Of a stretch of 64,000 nt of DNA, positions 33,310 to 44,865 are shown piece after piece (the first letter of the stretch is position 1; every line of letters starts with the position of its first letter). Origin of the DNA: Dipteris shenzhenensis (taxonomy: Eukaryota; Polypodiophyta; Polypodiopsida; Gleicheniales). A program made the position numbers and the translations under genes. The stretch lies in assembly GCA_047967505.1 (NCBI GenBank), contig CM106541.1. One strand, given 5' to 3'. The notes under the pieces were generated by a model. The model was not told where the DNA came from. It saw only the letters and a list, made by a program, of their open reading frames with translations, and made no database searches.

Positions 33310-36165
33310 ATGAACACTAGGCTATCACTTGCCTTCAAGGCACTGTGTTAAGAGAGCTTGACCCTTTGCACGAGATAGTAACTTTATACGATTGTGCAGT
33401 ATGTAAAACATGAAACTAGGCTACAAAGGAGTTTATTTACCGACTTCAAGCAAGAAGGATTATGATCAACAACAACAAGAATGTAAGGAGAATGTAAGCC
33501 AGATCCTTTTGAACCATAACTAATTTAAAGCAACTATCAGCTGTTAAGGTGGTTAGAGAGTGAGGCATCCCTATTAGTAGTTCATAGCTTAGATAAGGAC
33601 CAACACGAATTGCCATACTTCATGAGAGAAATCCTGAAACCCTTTTCATACCACAATTATCATAACCAGAGGGCTACATGAGCAAATTAATAGGGATGTA
33701 TAGCAACAATGTTGTTTTGTATACGCCCAATAACTCATAAATACATTCACCTATGATATTTTGTTTTTTCCTCTACTTACTATTGTCCTCTTGTTGTCCT
33801 TTGATGAACTGGGGCAGTGGAACACACTAAGATAGGTTATGGCAAGTGACTAGTAGTCTTGAGCTAGGATGTCTGAAAGTGTTAGCTCGCTAGACTTTTT
33901 AGATGTTAACAGCGTAGTTTTACTATTTCTTAGAATAAGTCTATTGTCTTTTACTATCCCATTTGTTGCACAGGAACGGGGCATTACAAATAAAAGATGT
34001 GCTTCATAATTTCCCTTTCTCAGTGAGTCCTTTGATCAAGGGACTCAATTGGCTAATGGTATCTGTATCACCATGAGCGAGGACGCTTGAGTCTGAGGAC
34101 TTGCTAGCTCATGCTAATAAGTAAATAACATGAATGTATAAGTTTTTTTTGGTGCTTGCAATCTCATTAAACCAGATATATGAAGTAGTGTGCAGTAGCA
34201 TCTATGTCCCATAACCTTGTCTTCCCTAGTGACAAAATGTGCTCTGCCTGGATCTCATCCTTTTGGTATGTAGAGTAGCATTACTATAGCAAGTTTACTT
34301 GAGGCTTACATGGGTACGTGGATAAGCTAGCCTAGCGTGAAATCGTCCCCTCTGTTGTAGCAGACGTGCAATTTCCCCATCCTTCTTTCATTCTTATGAC
34401 CTATATACATGAGCAAGGATACGGGAGGTAGATCTCCTATAGCTCATGAGGGTTATCCAATGTAAGAGTTGAGAATGGATGCTATTTTTTTACTACTTAT
34501 AGTGGGAGAGTATTTCATGATTTAAATGCACATTTTTAAAGCATTTTGGTTTCTCTAAAGTACACTTATTAGGTGAGGACTCCTCACTAGGAGCGTACAG
34601 AGTAGCTTCCATGTATATTTGCAGATGGGCTTGTATCGCTACATCTTTATTGGCAGCTACTAATAAGCAAAAAATGTTTCAGCATTGCGACCTCTCTAGA
34701 AGGTTAAGTCGGGTCTCGATGCTAGGATTGGGAGGAAAATGAACACTAGGCTATCACTTGCCTTCAAGGCACTGTGTTAAGAGAGCTTGACCCTTTGCAC
34801 AAGATAGTAACTTTATACGATTGTGCAGTATGTAAAACATGAAACTAGGCTACAAAGGAGTTTTTTTACCGACTTCAAGCAAGAAGGATTACAATCAACA
34901 ACAACAAGAATGTAAGCCAGATCCTTTTGAACCATAACTAATTTAAAGCAACTATCAGCTGTTAAGGTGGTTAGAGAGTGAGGCATCCCTATTAGTAGTT
35001 CATAGCTTAGATAAGGACCAACACGAATTGCCATACTTCATGAGAGAAATCCTGAAACCCTTCTCATACCACAATTATCATAACCAGAGGGCTACATGAG
35101 CAAATTAATAGGGATGTATAGCAACAATGTTGTTTTGTATACGCCCAATAACTCATAAATACATTCACCTGTGATATTTTGTTTTTTCCTCTACTTACTA
35201 TTGTCCTCTTGTTGTCCTTTGATGAGCTGGGGCAGTGGAACACACTAAGATAGGTTATGACAAGTGACTAGTAGTCTTGAGCTAGGATGTCTGAAAGTGT
35301 TAGCTCGCTAGACTTTTTAGATGTTAACAGCGTAGTTTTACTATTTCTTAGAATGAGTCTATTGTCTTTTACTATCCCATCTATTGCACAGGAACGGGGC
35401 ATTACAAATAAAAGATGTTCTTCATAATTTCCCTTTCTCAGTGAGTCCTTTGATCAAGGAACTCAATTGGCTAATGGTATCTGTATCGCCATGAGCGAGG
35501 ACGCTTGAGTCTGAGGACTTGCTAGCTCATGCTAATAAGTAAATAATGTGAATGTATAAGTTTTTTTCGGTGCTTGCAATCTCATTAAACCAGATATATG
35601 AAGGAGTAGTGTGCAGTAGCATCTATTTCCCATAACCTTGTCTTCCCTAGTGACAAAATGTGCTCTGCCTGGATCTCATCCTTTTGGTATGTAGAGTAGC
35701 ATTACTATAGCAAGTTTACTTGAGGCTTACATGGGTACATGGATAAGCTAGCCTAGCATGAAATCGTCCCCTCTGTTGTAGCAGACGTGCAATTTCCCCA
35801 TCCTTCTTTCATTCTTATGACCTATATACATGAGCAAGGATACGGGAGGTAGATCTCCTATAGCTCATGAGGGTTATCCAATGTAAGAGTTGAGAATGGA
35901 TGCTATTTTTTTACTACTTATAGTGGAGAGTATTTCATGATTTAAATGCACATTTTTTAAGCATTTTGGTTTCTCTAAAGTACACTTATTAGGTGAGGAC
36001 TCCTCATTAGGGGCGTACAGAGTAGCTTCCATGTATACTTGCAGATGGGCTTGTATCGCTACATCTTTATTGGTAGCTACTAACAAGCAAAAAATGTTTC
36101 AGCAATGCGACCTCTCTAGAAGGTTAAGTCGCGGGTCTCGATGCTAGGGATTGGGAGGAAAATGA
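33310..36165. repeat. 1.43-kb perfect-register tandem duplication
   Basis: Copy 1 (33310-34738) and copy 2 (34739-36165) abut. Both start 'atgaacactaggctatcact' and end '..attgggaggaaaatga'. About thirty substitutions and a few 1-12-nt indels separate them (roughly 2% divergence, counted by eye). Neither copy has TG...CA ends or coding frames I recognise, and they are adjacent, so they are not LTRs of one element. Confidence 0.93.
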
Positions 36166-36803
36166 GGGGAAGAGAACAACTAATCAACATAGGACACCGA
36201 CGGGGGGAAAGGTGTTTGCAAGTTCAAGCTGCTTATTACGCGGGTTGCAGAGAGCTCGAATACAGGATGCCCTACTATATAGTGAGCAAGACTAAGGGGA
36301 GAAGCTAGGACATAATTAGAAGGAAGGAGGGTTTCTCCTTGGTGAAGAAGTGGGAGATAGCGTCGTGGTGGAGGAGGATGGAAAAGTGATTTGTGATGAG
36401 GGAGTTAGGCATGAAATAGGGAGGGAGCTCAAGGTTCCTGACATTACACCTACCAAGTTATAAATTGACTGGTTAGCAACTGTTGGATTATTAATTAGGC
36501 TATAAATTTTGGGCTGTTACGTACAAGCTACCTTGTGTATAATGCCATGGTGCACAATCAAAGCTATATCATAAGGCGTATGGCACATGAAATTTTCCTA
36601 TCCTACTCTAGAATTTACTCAACAGTCCTTGAATTAACGTACCAACAAGGGTTATTTTAGCAAGCTTATACTATAATGTCTATAATTATGCACAACATCG
36701 TGAATTGATAATGTTCTCCTCTCTGTGGAGAAATTGAGCTCTCATGTGGAAGCATATTACGTGTTTGTATGCATAATGATGGATAAGATAATATGTCAAA
36801 ACA

Positions 36804-36859
<56 letters not shown>

Positions 36860-37824
36860 AAGTTCTTTTTTTGTTTGTTTTTCAATAATAGATAGCAAAA
36901 TAGACATAATTGTATGTGAGAGAGGGTGTGAGAGAGGGATATTAAGTGTTTTCGTTTTGTTTTCTAGTGCACATGCTTAGGCATACCTGCATCACATATG
37001 AATGCCTACACCAACACACACATACATGGGGATGGTGGTTGACATGGGTGGATGAGGGTGGTGGGGAATTGTAGGGTTGTGGTATATAGTCGAGGGATAG
37101 AGAAAACACACACGTGCGCGCATGCACACACACACAGACACACACACGCACGCAAGCATGCATGCATGTGCGTAGAGTCTATTAATATGCACAGGAGACC
37201 AACAGGTCTATGGACAACAAAAAACCATCTAGTACGTTTGCTTAGGGAGGGCCCATAGCAACTCCCAAAGAGTGCGAAACTCAATTATTTAGAGTACCTG
37301 CATAATATTTGAAAACATAATCGCCATACATTAGTTTGAGACTGGGAGTCTATTGGTTTTGATATAAACTCTTTGATAAGTGCTATACTTTCACGGTATA
37401 CTACCATTGTCCTTCTTTCCTTGTAACCTCGACCCTGGCTGATTTTGTTGCCTTATTCTTCAATTGGGCTCATGGATGTTCCTCGGCTATCCATACCTTG
37501 GTCCCTTTCAGCTTAGCAGAATGTTGGAGAACTTTGATCCACAAATCAAGTGAGCTAAGAATAATTATAGCATGTCCCTTAGAGTGTCTGATATCATCCT
37601 CATTGTCGTCAACCTTCCATTCAATATCCCGCATGGCTACTTTGACATGGTCTAGAGTCTAAGAATCCTCTTATTTGTACTAGTCTTGAGGGAGCCCTCA
37701 TATTCTAATCTTCAGTGCATTCTCACGTCTGGCTTTGTATTCTTGATCCCTTCTTGAATATTAGAAACTTGTCTCTCGAGATGAGCTCTTGAGGCATGGT
37801 GGTGATCGGTGAGCGACGAGTGCC
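36166..37824. other. Gene-free stretch 5' of the P-class PPR gene, with (GA)n and (AC)n
   Basis: Holds a (GA)n run at 36806-36857 and an AC-rich run at about 37105-37150. No coding frame. The last few hundred bases would contain the plus-strand PPR promoter, but no clear TATA box was picked out. Confidence 0.45.
36806..36857. repeat. (GA)n microsatellite
   Basis: A perfect GA run of about 26 units. Confidence 0.97.
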
Positions 37825-39321
37825 ATGCCTCCTTGTCCCTCTTGGACTGCACTCTACTCCCCCTCCACCCCTTTCCATTGCCCTCGTTTCAAAACTAGCA
37901 TTCCCATCACCACATCTTCCACACCTAGACGGCTTTTTCGTGTCCTCTGTTTTAAGATCCCTCATGACCCTTCTCTCAGTCGCGCCGGGAGGAAGACTCT
38001 CGGTGTCGTTCATTTAGTAGAGCGTTCCAAGGATGACCACGAAGTTCCCGACCTCCGTAAGGCCCGGCGCCTCGTCGCTACCACTCTCCTGGAGGCCTTA
38101 GATGACCGTATTCGCCGTCGGAAATGGAAAGCGGCCTTGAAGGTAACTTCAACTGCACCAGGCAGAGCCTAGTGTGCAGAACATCAATCCACGTTTGGCC
38201 TTTTCCGAATTTTCATGGATTTTTTTGGAGCCCCAACAACGCCTTGACTCTGGCAGGTTTTCGAGTTGCTGAGAGAACAAGAGTGGTACGAACCAGACAT
38301 TGCCACCTACGTAAGGCTATTGAGTATGCTGGGAAAGTGCAAACAGGCTGACGCTGCATATCACATATTTCGCATGATGCTGCAAGAAAAGTGCAAGCCT
38401 TGTGTTGAAGCCTTTACAGCTCTTCTAACAGCGTACACTAGAAGCAATTGTCTAGAGGACGCATTTCGCATTATGGAACAAATGAAGCAGGTACCTGGTT
38501 GTGAACCTGATGTTTACACCTACAGTGAAATGATTAAAGCTTGTAGTGAGGCCTTGCTTTTTGATCGTGTTGACACACTTCTGTCAGAGATGAGAATGGT
38601 CGGGTTGACACCAAATATCGTGACGTACAATATCCTAATAGATGCATATGGTAAGGCGGGCATGTTCAGAAAGATGCAAGATGTGCTCATGGTCATGATG
38701 GAAGCTGAGGAATTTAAGCCCGATTGTTGGACCCAGAATGCTATCCTACGAAATTTTTCAAGGGCAGGAAATATTAGAGCAATGGAGCAATGGTACATGA
38801 AGCTGCAAAGATTTGGATATCGACCTGATGTTATCACATTCAATACCCTTATACAAGCATACGCAAAGGAGTGTCAATATGAGAAGATGGAGACTGTACT
38901 TGATTTCATGCGTAAATACTACTATAGGGGAGATACCATAACGTATAATATTCTCATCGACGCTTATGGTAAAGCAGGCCTACTGGACCGCATGAGAGCT
39001 GCTTATCGTGAGATGCGATCTATGGGAGTGAAGGAAGACACTCATACCTTGTGCTCTTTAATAGATGCCTTTGGAAAGAATGGAGTTTTGTGGAAAGTAG
39101 AAAAGGTCCTGCGGCAAATGCGGAATTCAGGCATAGAACCGGACACTGCCATTTTCAATGCTGCTTTAGATGCATATAGAAGGGCTGACAAGAAGGCTGA
39201 GATGTATCGAGTGCTGTCAGAAATGGAGGAAAGAGGCTGCCAGGCTGATAAATACACGCAGGTTATCCTCAGTGTCGCTGTAAGAGAAGCAGGTTTAGAT
39301 TCTGAGCCAAAATCATGTTAG
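37825..39321 (+). CDS. P-class pentatricopeptide repeat protein, two exons
   Basis: Exon 1 is 37825-38142, the intron 38143-38256 (114 nt, phase 0, donor AAG|gtaact, acceptor ggcag|GTT), and exon 2 is 38257-39321, giving about 460 residues. Splicing is inferred because it joins 'RRRKWKAALK' to 'VFELLREQEWYEPD' without a break. This is a typical PPR-protein opening ('RR.W..AL.VF..LR.Q.WYEP..TY'). Roughly nine 35-residue P-type repeats follow, e.g. 'VTYNILIDAYGKAGMFRKMQ' and 'ITYNILIDAYGKAGLLDRMR'. The first ~45 residues are rich in Ser, Thr, Pro and Arg with few acidic residues, which fits a plastid transit peptide. From memory it resembles the Arabidopsis At3g53170/EMB2750 group, not checked. 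P-class PPR proteins bind organelle RNA to stabilise, splice or process it. The frame is intact, and no DYW or E domain is present. Confidence 0.85.
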
Positions 39322-40999
39322 CAGTTCTAAGAAATCGCATTGATGACTCCAGATCTAACGTTACAGATTTCCTCCTTGTGGGCAAGTCCTAGGCTCCTAT
39401 AGATGCTACCATATTCTAGTGAGTAAATATTTTTAACGTGTCCATGAAGTGACCTATTCTTTTGGGCATGAACAATACAGTATTGTGAATCTGTTGCATA
39501 GGTAGCTCAAATTCGGCACCATTGCAAGCTCGTTCCAGGGCTATATAAGCTGGTCTATGCCAGCCACAAGACAATCCATCTCTTTGGCATATATTCACAG
39601 CCCCTTGCGGGCATGTGATCCCTCTTGCTGCCTTAGTCCTACAGCTCATAGTCTGCATATGAGGGTCACATGTTGAGTTTTCTAGCCCATCCATTTGGTG
39701 AAGTGCCCAATCTGCTTTCTAGTAGAGCCTTTGCCAAGATGTAAGAGGTGTGAGTAGAAAAGTGGACCAACTGCTTCGTTCTGGATTAGCGCTCCTTGAT
39801 GAAATGACCTGTATCTCAATGAGAATCGCCTGGGAATGAAACGCCAGGTCCTTGGCAATTGCATTGGAACTCTAGTTGTCATTTACTATCTTACCTTCAC
39901 ACCCTCTTGAAGGGCATCTGTGTCCTCCAGAATCAGCTGAGCAATACAGACTCACTGGGTGATGAGCATGTCTCTACTGTTGGAGGCTTCTGGGTCAGCC
40001 ACGAGATGGTGTTTGACCCCAAAAGAAACAAGGTTTTGTAGTAGACCGTATAGAACAACAATCGTTAGTCAAGTTTGAATCAGCTTACCCACCCAAGGTG
40101 GTACTAGTCTAATAAGTAATCCCATACCCGGATGTACCTGAGTACGTCATGCCCGCATTTCAGTGACTCACTTTGTCACAGCAATCCAACTGCAAAACTG
40201 ATCTTAGGTTGGGTATTGGTCAAGTAGGTCAAAGTACTACTAAATGCAGGTGCCTTTGGTCAACCGATCGAGATGTATCCTTGTTGCTCAGCTTGGCCTA
40301 CTGGCCATAGCTTCCAGGGAATGCTGTTCCCCCTTCTGAAATGGGTGGAACACCTTTTTCTAGTCTGGAAGCCAACCTGGAATGCCTGGAACATTTACTG
40401 GTCCCGGAACTTCAAGAAATGCCCCAGCCTCTGTACCTGCCTGGTGCCTGCAGAACCTGCCAAACATGCCGAAGTAGTGCCGTTTGGCACTGTTTCTTGT
40501 CGCTCCTGCGCTCTTGACCTGCTATCTACCTTGCAATCATCTCAGCACCCTGGCCCCTTACTCCTCTCAGCCCACTCCTCTCAGCCTCCTTCTCTTCTCA
40601 GCCCCCTTCTCTCAGTCTCTATTCTCTGCCCCTTCCTCTCAGCGATTTGTGTTTTTTAAAAAGTTTAAAGCTGAGATGGAAAGTTTACTGTTAAAGGGGC
40701 TTTGTTTTCATGTCTTGGTATATTCGCATGTGATTTGATGGCATGTCATCTGACACCTTCCACGCTCGCCCATCCCAAAAAGTTGCCGTTCCCTAGTAAC
40801 TATGCCTCTGGGTCACAGCTCAACCTTTATCAGGGCCACAGCTTCTGTATAGACGTCTGTCCTGAATCTCTTTAGAACCTTCAAAGATTACTTCTCTCGA
40901 AGATCTTAGCTGATTCTTGCTACCCTTCTACACCAAGAAATCAATGAACGGTCCCAAGAAACTGCTCCCACTTTCCCTGAGCATCATGACAAAATATCA
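39322..40999. other. 3' flank of the PPR gene and unassigned repeat-like DNA
   Basis: No gene recognised. Around 40540-40640 the phrase 'ctctcagcc' recurs five times in a CT-rich block. The 3' end and 3' LTR of the gypsy element that starts at 47.4 kb should lie in this direction but could not be recognised. Confidence 0.35.
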
Positions 41000-41011
41000 A
41001 ATGCCATACCA

Positions 41012-41500
41012 TTATACTTTTTCGTCTTCGCCATTCGATTGCGGATGGACAGCGCTGGACATTTGCAGCTTAGTACCAAAATTATTAAACAAGGATCGCC
41101 AAAAGTTAGACGTAAACTTGGAGTCCTTGTCGGATGTGATGGTCTTTGGCAACCCTCCAATGGGATACCAATACTTGATAAACAAACGAGCTACATCTTT
41201 AGCGTTGGCCGTTTGTTTGCAGGGAATAAGCATACAATATTTACTAAAGCGACAAATAATAGTAAGACATTGAGTATTACGCTTGCGGATGCAAGAAGTG
41301 GCCCCTTGAAATCCATACCTATCTCCTAAAAAGGACCGTCGGGGATTGGCAATGGCATAAGTAAGCCTACCGCTTTCTTGTGGGAAGCCTTGACCTTTTG
41401 GCATATCTGATAATTCTGAACATAGGCTTTTGGCATAACCTTTTGGCAGGATGTTGAGACAAAGGAGCATCTCATCTTCAGGTGTCTTGTTTACTATGAG
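41012..41500 (-). pseudogene. Ty3/gypsy integrase core
   Basis: The minus frame includes 'CRFSKYCMLIPCKQTANAKD' and 'GLPKTITSDKDSKFTSNFWR', then 'FGTKLQMSSAVHPQSNGEDE', the middle of the gypsy integrase catalytic core with its 'SD.DSKF...FW' and 'HPQ..G' signatures. The first catalytic Asp, usually in '(V/I)DRFSK', reads Cys here. A second frame overlapping 41260-41430 carries the preceding 'QICQKVKASHKKAVGLLMPL' and 'EIGMDFKGPL', so a frameshift lies near 41270. The open frame upstream (to 41758) is not integrase and includes a (Phe-Pro)n stretch encoded by a GGAAAC repeat. Confidence 0.75.
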
Positions 41501-41630
41501 ATCCGAGGGCGTTTCTATTGTCTCTTCAGAGATAGTTATGGGGTTTTGGCCTGTTTCCTCTCCTACCCAGACCAGCGATGTTTGGCTGGTTTCATTCACA
41601 GTTAGGGGAAATAGAAACGGGGAAATGGGG

Positions 41631-41670
41631 AACGGAAATGGAAACGGAAACGGAAACGGAAACGGAAACG
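41631..41670. repeat. (GGAAAC)n hexanucleotide repeat
   Basis: About six units of GGAAAC ending in 'cgtttcggg', lying just beside the integrase remnant. Confidence 0.95.
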
Positions 41671-42117
41671 TTTCGGGATTCCTGGGAGGGCTGAAATGGG
41701 GAAATGCCATGTCAGCAAGGGGGGGTTTAGAAAAGGGGGTTTTGAGATGAGAATACACACATTTAGAATGCTATAGCCTACAGCTTGAAAGAGAGCCAAG
41801 GGTTGAAAGAGAGGGCTGAAACTTGAAAGTGGGGCCTGAAAGAGGAGGGAACAGAAGGCTGAAAGAGAGGGCTGAAAGAGGGGGTTGAAGGAGGGGCCTG
41901 GAGGGGAGTAGATGATGATGGAGGGCTAAAGCAGCTTGCAGGAGAGAAAGGAGAGGAAAGGAGTGAATGGGGCTCAAGGAGGGCTGGAAAACCTTGAGGA
42001 TGGAGAGAGTATGAGGCTGAAGGAGTGGAAGGAGGCCAAAATCGAAAGCAAAAAGACCAAAAAATGGGGCTGGCGGCGGATTTTGCGTCATTTTGGAGAC
42101 CTAGCAGCTTGTGTTGT

Positions 42118-42300
42118 CTGAAACGGCCCGTTTCAAGGCTCTGAAACGCGTTTCAGACTGGCTGAAATGTTTCAGCCAGCCGTTTCAGGGTCCTGAAACG
42201 TTTCAGACCCTGAAACGCGTCAGGAAACGCGTTTCAGGAAACGGGGCTTCTCTGAAACGGCGTTTCAGGCTTGCTGGGCTCTGAAATGCGTTTCAGCGTA
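42118..42300. repeat. Array of CTGAAACG/CGTTTCAG palindromes
   Basis: About eight dyads in 183 bp, all variants of CTGAAACGCGTTTCAG with spacers of 0-5 bp: 'ctgaaacggcccgtttca', 'ctgaaacgcgtttcag', 'ctgaaatgtttcag', 'ctgaaacgtttcag', 'ctgaaacggcgtttcag', 'ctgaaatgcgtttcag' and two larger arrangements. The 8-bp core occurs in both orientations throughout. Confidence 0.9.
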
Positions 42301-42320
42301 ACTGTGGTTTCATTCATGAG

Positions 42321-42692
42321 GTGCTCAGACACCGCGATAGGATACTCCGAGCACGGAGACAGGAGCGGACTCCTCCCTCGACTGATACCTCTCAGAGCTC
42401 TATCACGGAGTTCTTTCAGCCAGATCACATAGACCCCCACGAGGCGAGACCTCGACATGATCGTGACTCGGAGCCTGTGACTCGACAGCTCATACGGAGG
42501 GTTGACTCACATATCATACTTGGGGACATACCCTCCTTATTTAGGGTGGAAGCGCGACCGATGGGGGTCACAGTGGCCCTGGTTAGATGCAGAGCTACAA
42601 CCAGGAGACGTACCAGGACTGCACCCTTGAAGGGGCGACATCGCTGTATTGTTGACCTCATGCCTCCACTTCCACAGCCTCATCCATCCTGA
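42321..42692 (+). CDS. Unassigned open frame (123 codons)
   Basis: The frame is open with an Arg- and Pro-rich, hydrophilic composition ('MLRHRDRILRARRQERTPPS', 'QSSITEFFQPDHIDPHEARP'). I do not recognise it. Just downstream, in another frame, comes an acidic 'DDDDGYDDVDGDAEID'. It may be a fragment of a transposon-encoded protein that arrived with the palindrome array. Being a real gene is doubtful. Confidence 0.2.
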   Translation: MLRHRDRILRARRQERTPPSTDTSQSSITEFFQPDHIDPHEARPRHDRDSEPVTRQLIRRVDSHIILGDIPSLFRVEARPMGVTVALVRCRATTRRRTRTAPLKGRHRCIVDLMPPLPQPHPS

Positions 42693-43047
42693 TGTCCTTG
42701 TTGCTACTGCTGATGATGATGATGGTTATGATGATGTTGACGGTGATGCTGAGATTGATATATATAGTCAAAATATGACTATGTTATACTTACGACTTAA
42801 TACTACCATTTTGCATTTTTTTGGATTTTGCATTGGTGTGGATGCTCGTTTAGTAGCTCCACTACCACAGCTCATTGTATTAGGTTTTTCACAGTCTCAT
42901 AGACCCATCGGTCTTCCGAAGACTTTAATAAACTTTCTTTCTTTCTTTCTGGGACCATCGATAAGGGCATCATGGGCATCATGAAGAAGCAACTGCCGTT
43001 TGTCTTTGAGTACACATAATCTTTTCTTTAGAAAAGCCAACGATCCT

Positions 43048-43963
43048 CTAATGAGTAATGGCTTGAAGCAAGCGTCTGGGAACAGCCCAACTTGTGACAG
43101 CCTGAATCTTCTCTGGGTCCAATCGAATCCCTTGAGTACTAATGATGTAGCCCAAATACTGAATTTTTAGCAAGCCGAATTCACTTTTCTTTGCGTTGAG
43201 GTATAGCTGGTTATCACGTAATAACTGTAGGGCACATCGCACATCCTTAATAGGCTGCTCGGATGTAGCGGAAAAGATAAGAATATTATCGAGAAAGATG
43301 AACAGGCACTTCCCAATATACTCTGCAAATACCTGTGACATTATCTTGTTGAATGTTGGTGGTGCATTCTTTAGACCAAAGGGCATGACGACGAACTCAT
43401 AATGAGCTTGCTTTGTTCGGAAAGCGTCTTTGGGATGTCAGCTTCAAAAATCTGGACTTGATGGTAGCCACTCTTGAGGTCAATCTTTGAGAAGAATTTT
43501 ACACCATTGAGTCGTTGAAGATGTACTCGATGCGGCGCATAGGAAACTTGTTGCTTACTGTAAGCTTGTTGAGTGCTCTGTAGTCGACACATAGTCGTGC
43601 AGATTTACAAATAGAATGGGTGCAGCAAAAGGCGAAGAAGAACGTCTAATAAGCCTTGCGCGCAGTAATTGAGACAATTGCTGCTAACTCCCTCTCCATA
43701 GACTTGGAAAGTCGATGCAATAACTTACTTGGAGGTGTCGAGTTTGGAAGTTGATCAATGCGATGGTCTTCCGGTCGGTTGGGAGGAAGCTGGGGTGGCA
43801 GATCATCCCGGAGCATGATGTCTTGGAACTCTTGGAGTAGATCTACCATTGCTCGCCCCATTGGAGGAGCGGCTTGAACTGAAGTGATTTGGCACTGGAC
43901 GTAGATAAGTGCACACACGGCACCCTTGCGGGCGGCGCGACTTGCTTGAATATGCGAGATCAA
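43048..43963 (-). pseudogene. Ty3/gypsy reverse transcriptase, broken
   Basis: Pieces in three frames give the RT order: 'DLPPQLPPNRPEDHRIDQLP', then 'CVDYRALNKLTVSNKFPMRR', 'FFSKIDLKSGYHQVQI', 'MPFGLKNAPPTFNKIMSQVF', 'FIFLDNILIFS' and 'YLGYIISTQGIRLDPEKIQA'. The catalytic FxDD motif reads FLDN, so the second Asp is lost. At least three frameshifts are needed to join the pieces. The similarity ends abruptly after 'VTSWAVPRRLLQAI' at about 43050, where foreign sequence begins. Confidence 0.85.
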
Positions 43964-44099
43964 CGATCTTGTATGCTTCGATCCTCGCGTATTACGGCGG
44001 GCTCAGGTCAACCATTCACAATAGTGAAGGCATCCTGTCGCCAACCAGGTGTCGGTACATGCTCACGGAACCACTGAATCCTGAGGATCATGTCGCACC

Positions 44100-44413
44100 T
44101 CATCAAAGGAGTCAAAATAAAGTCCGGCGTAAACATAGCCTTCTAAACTGAAAAAGTGAAATGGATGGCCTTATGCGTGATGTGTGTGCGGAAGTCGGGC
44201 GTGAACCTGTCCACTGCAAGCTCGTGAGGTACTAAGGTGCACCCCACAGTCTTGCATCTTCTGAACTCCCCATATCGAATAGGACAATAAATTGATGCCC
44301 GTTAGCTGTGCCATACGCTCGAATGAGCGCCTTCTTTTGATTTGAGAAATCGCCCTCCTTCTTACCTTGAAAGACCACCGTGGGAACGACGTTCAAAGCA
44401 AGGAAGACGGCAT
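44100..44413 (-). pseudogene. Ty3/gypsy aspartic protease fragment
   Basis: 'KKALIRAYGTANGHQFIVLF' followed by 'DMGSS' aligns with the 'G..N......LVDSGA' protease motif, with the DSG active site reading DMG. Farther along, in another frame, 'RCDMILRIQWFREH' matches the 'DVVLGMDWL..H' segment that ends gypsy proteases. Its upstream end borders a CACTA fragment. Confidence 0.6.
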
Positions 44414-44419
44414 TTGTAG

Positions 44420-44865
44420 ATGAGGATGGAGGCGGGGCTAGAAGTGCCAATTAATTTCTTGAAGACCTTGAAGGATTTTGTGAGAAAAAATGCTAGGCCG
44501 GAAGGTAGCATGGACGAGGGTTGGTTGGTACAAGAGTCACTTGTATATATTTCTGAGTTTCTTGTTGATGTGGATAGCTCTTTCCCACGACTATGGAGAT
44601 ATGATGAAGACATATCTATGACCTCTATTGTGCCTCAAGGGAAAGGACGGAGCAAAGTAATGGACATGGAGTGGCTTAATAATCTAAACCTCTATTGCAT
44701 GCTTAATAGTGATGTGATGAAAAGATGGGTGACAAGATATCAGGATGCAAAGGCAAGAAGACAAGGAGAAAGGGCCCTCTTTCGTACTCACCACGGATCT
44801 CGTGTGCCATACCTTGAGCATCTAAGAGCACTTCCAAAGGCGACCAGGGGATGCATATCACATTC
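44420..44865 (+). pseudogene. CACTA (En/Spm) transposon protein fragment inserted in the gypsy element
   Basis: The plus frame reads 'FLKTLKDFVRKNARPEGSMD', 'EGWLVQESLVYISEFLVDVD' and later 'NLNLYCMLNSDVMKRWVTRY'. This is the 'F...LK..VRN.ARPEGSI.EGY..EE...F...YL' signature of the DUF4218 region of plant CACTA transposase genes. The frame stays open for about 150 codons, unusually clean compared with its surroundings. It lies opposite in strand to the gypsy genes and exactly between gag and protease. No CACTA termini were seen, so it is a captured or inserted fragment. Confidence 0.75.

Larger units (their letters stand above)
41760..43047. other. Foreign block inside the gypsy element
   Basis: This interval replaces the RT-to-integrase linker and RNase H region. 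Its first 350 bp are purine-rich with 'gctgaaagaggg' repeated several times. Then comes a palindrome array (42118-42300), a 123-codon open frame, and AT-rich DNA ending in (CTTT)n near 42940. Confidence 0.55.

Noticed and set aside
33310-36165. LTR pair of a retrotransposon
   Set aside because: The two copies are adjacent with no interior, lack TG...CA ends and have no primer-binding site.
41500-41758. N-terminal part of the open frame upstream of the integrase core, including a Phe-Pro run
   Set aside because: The Phe-Pro run comes from the GGAAAC repeat, and the real integrase zinc-finger residues are in another frame.
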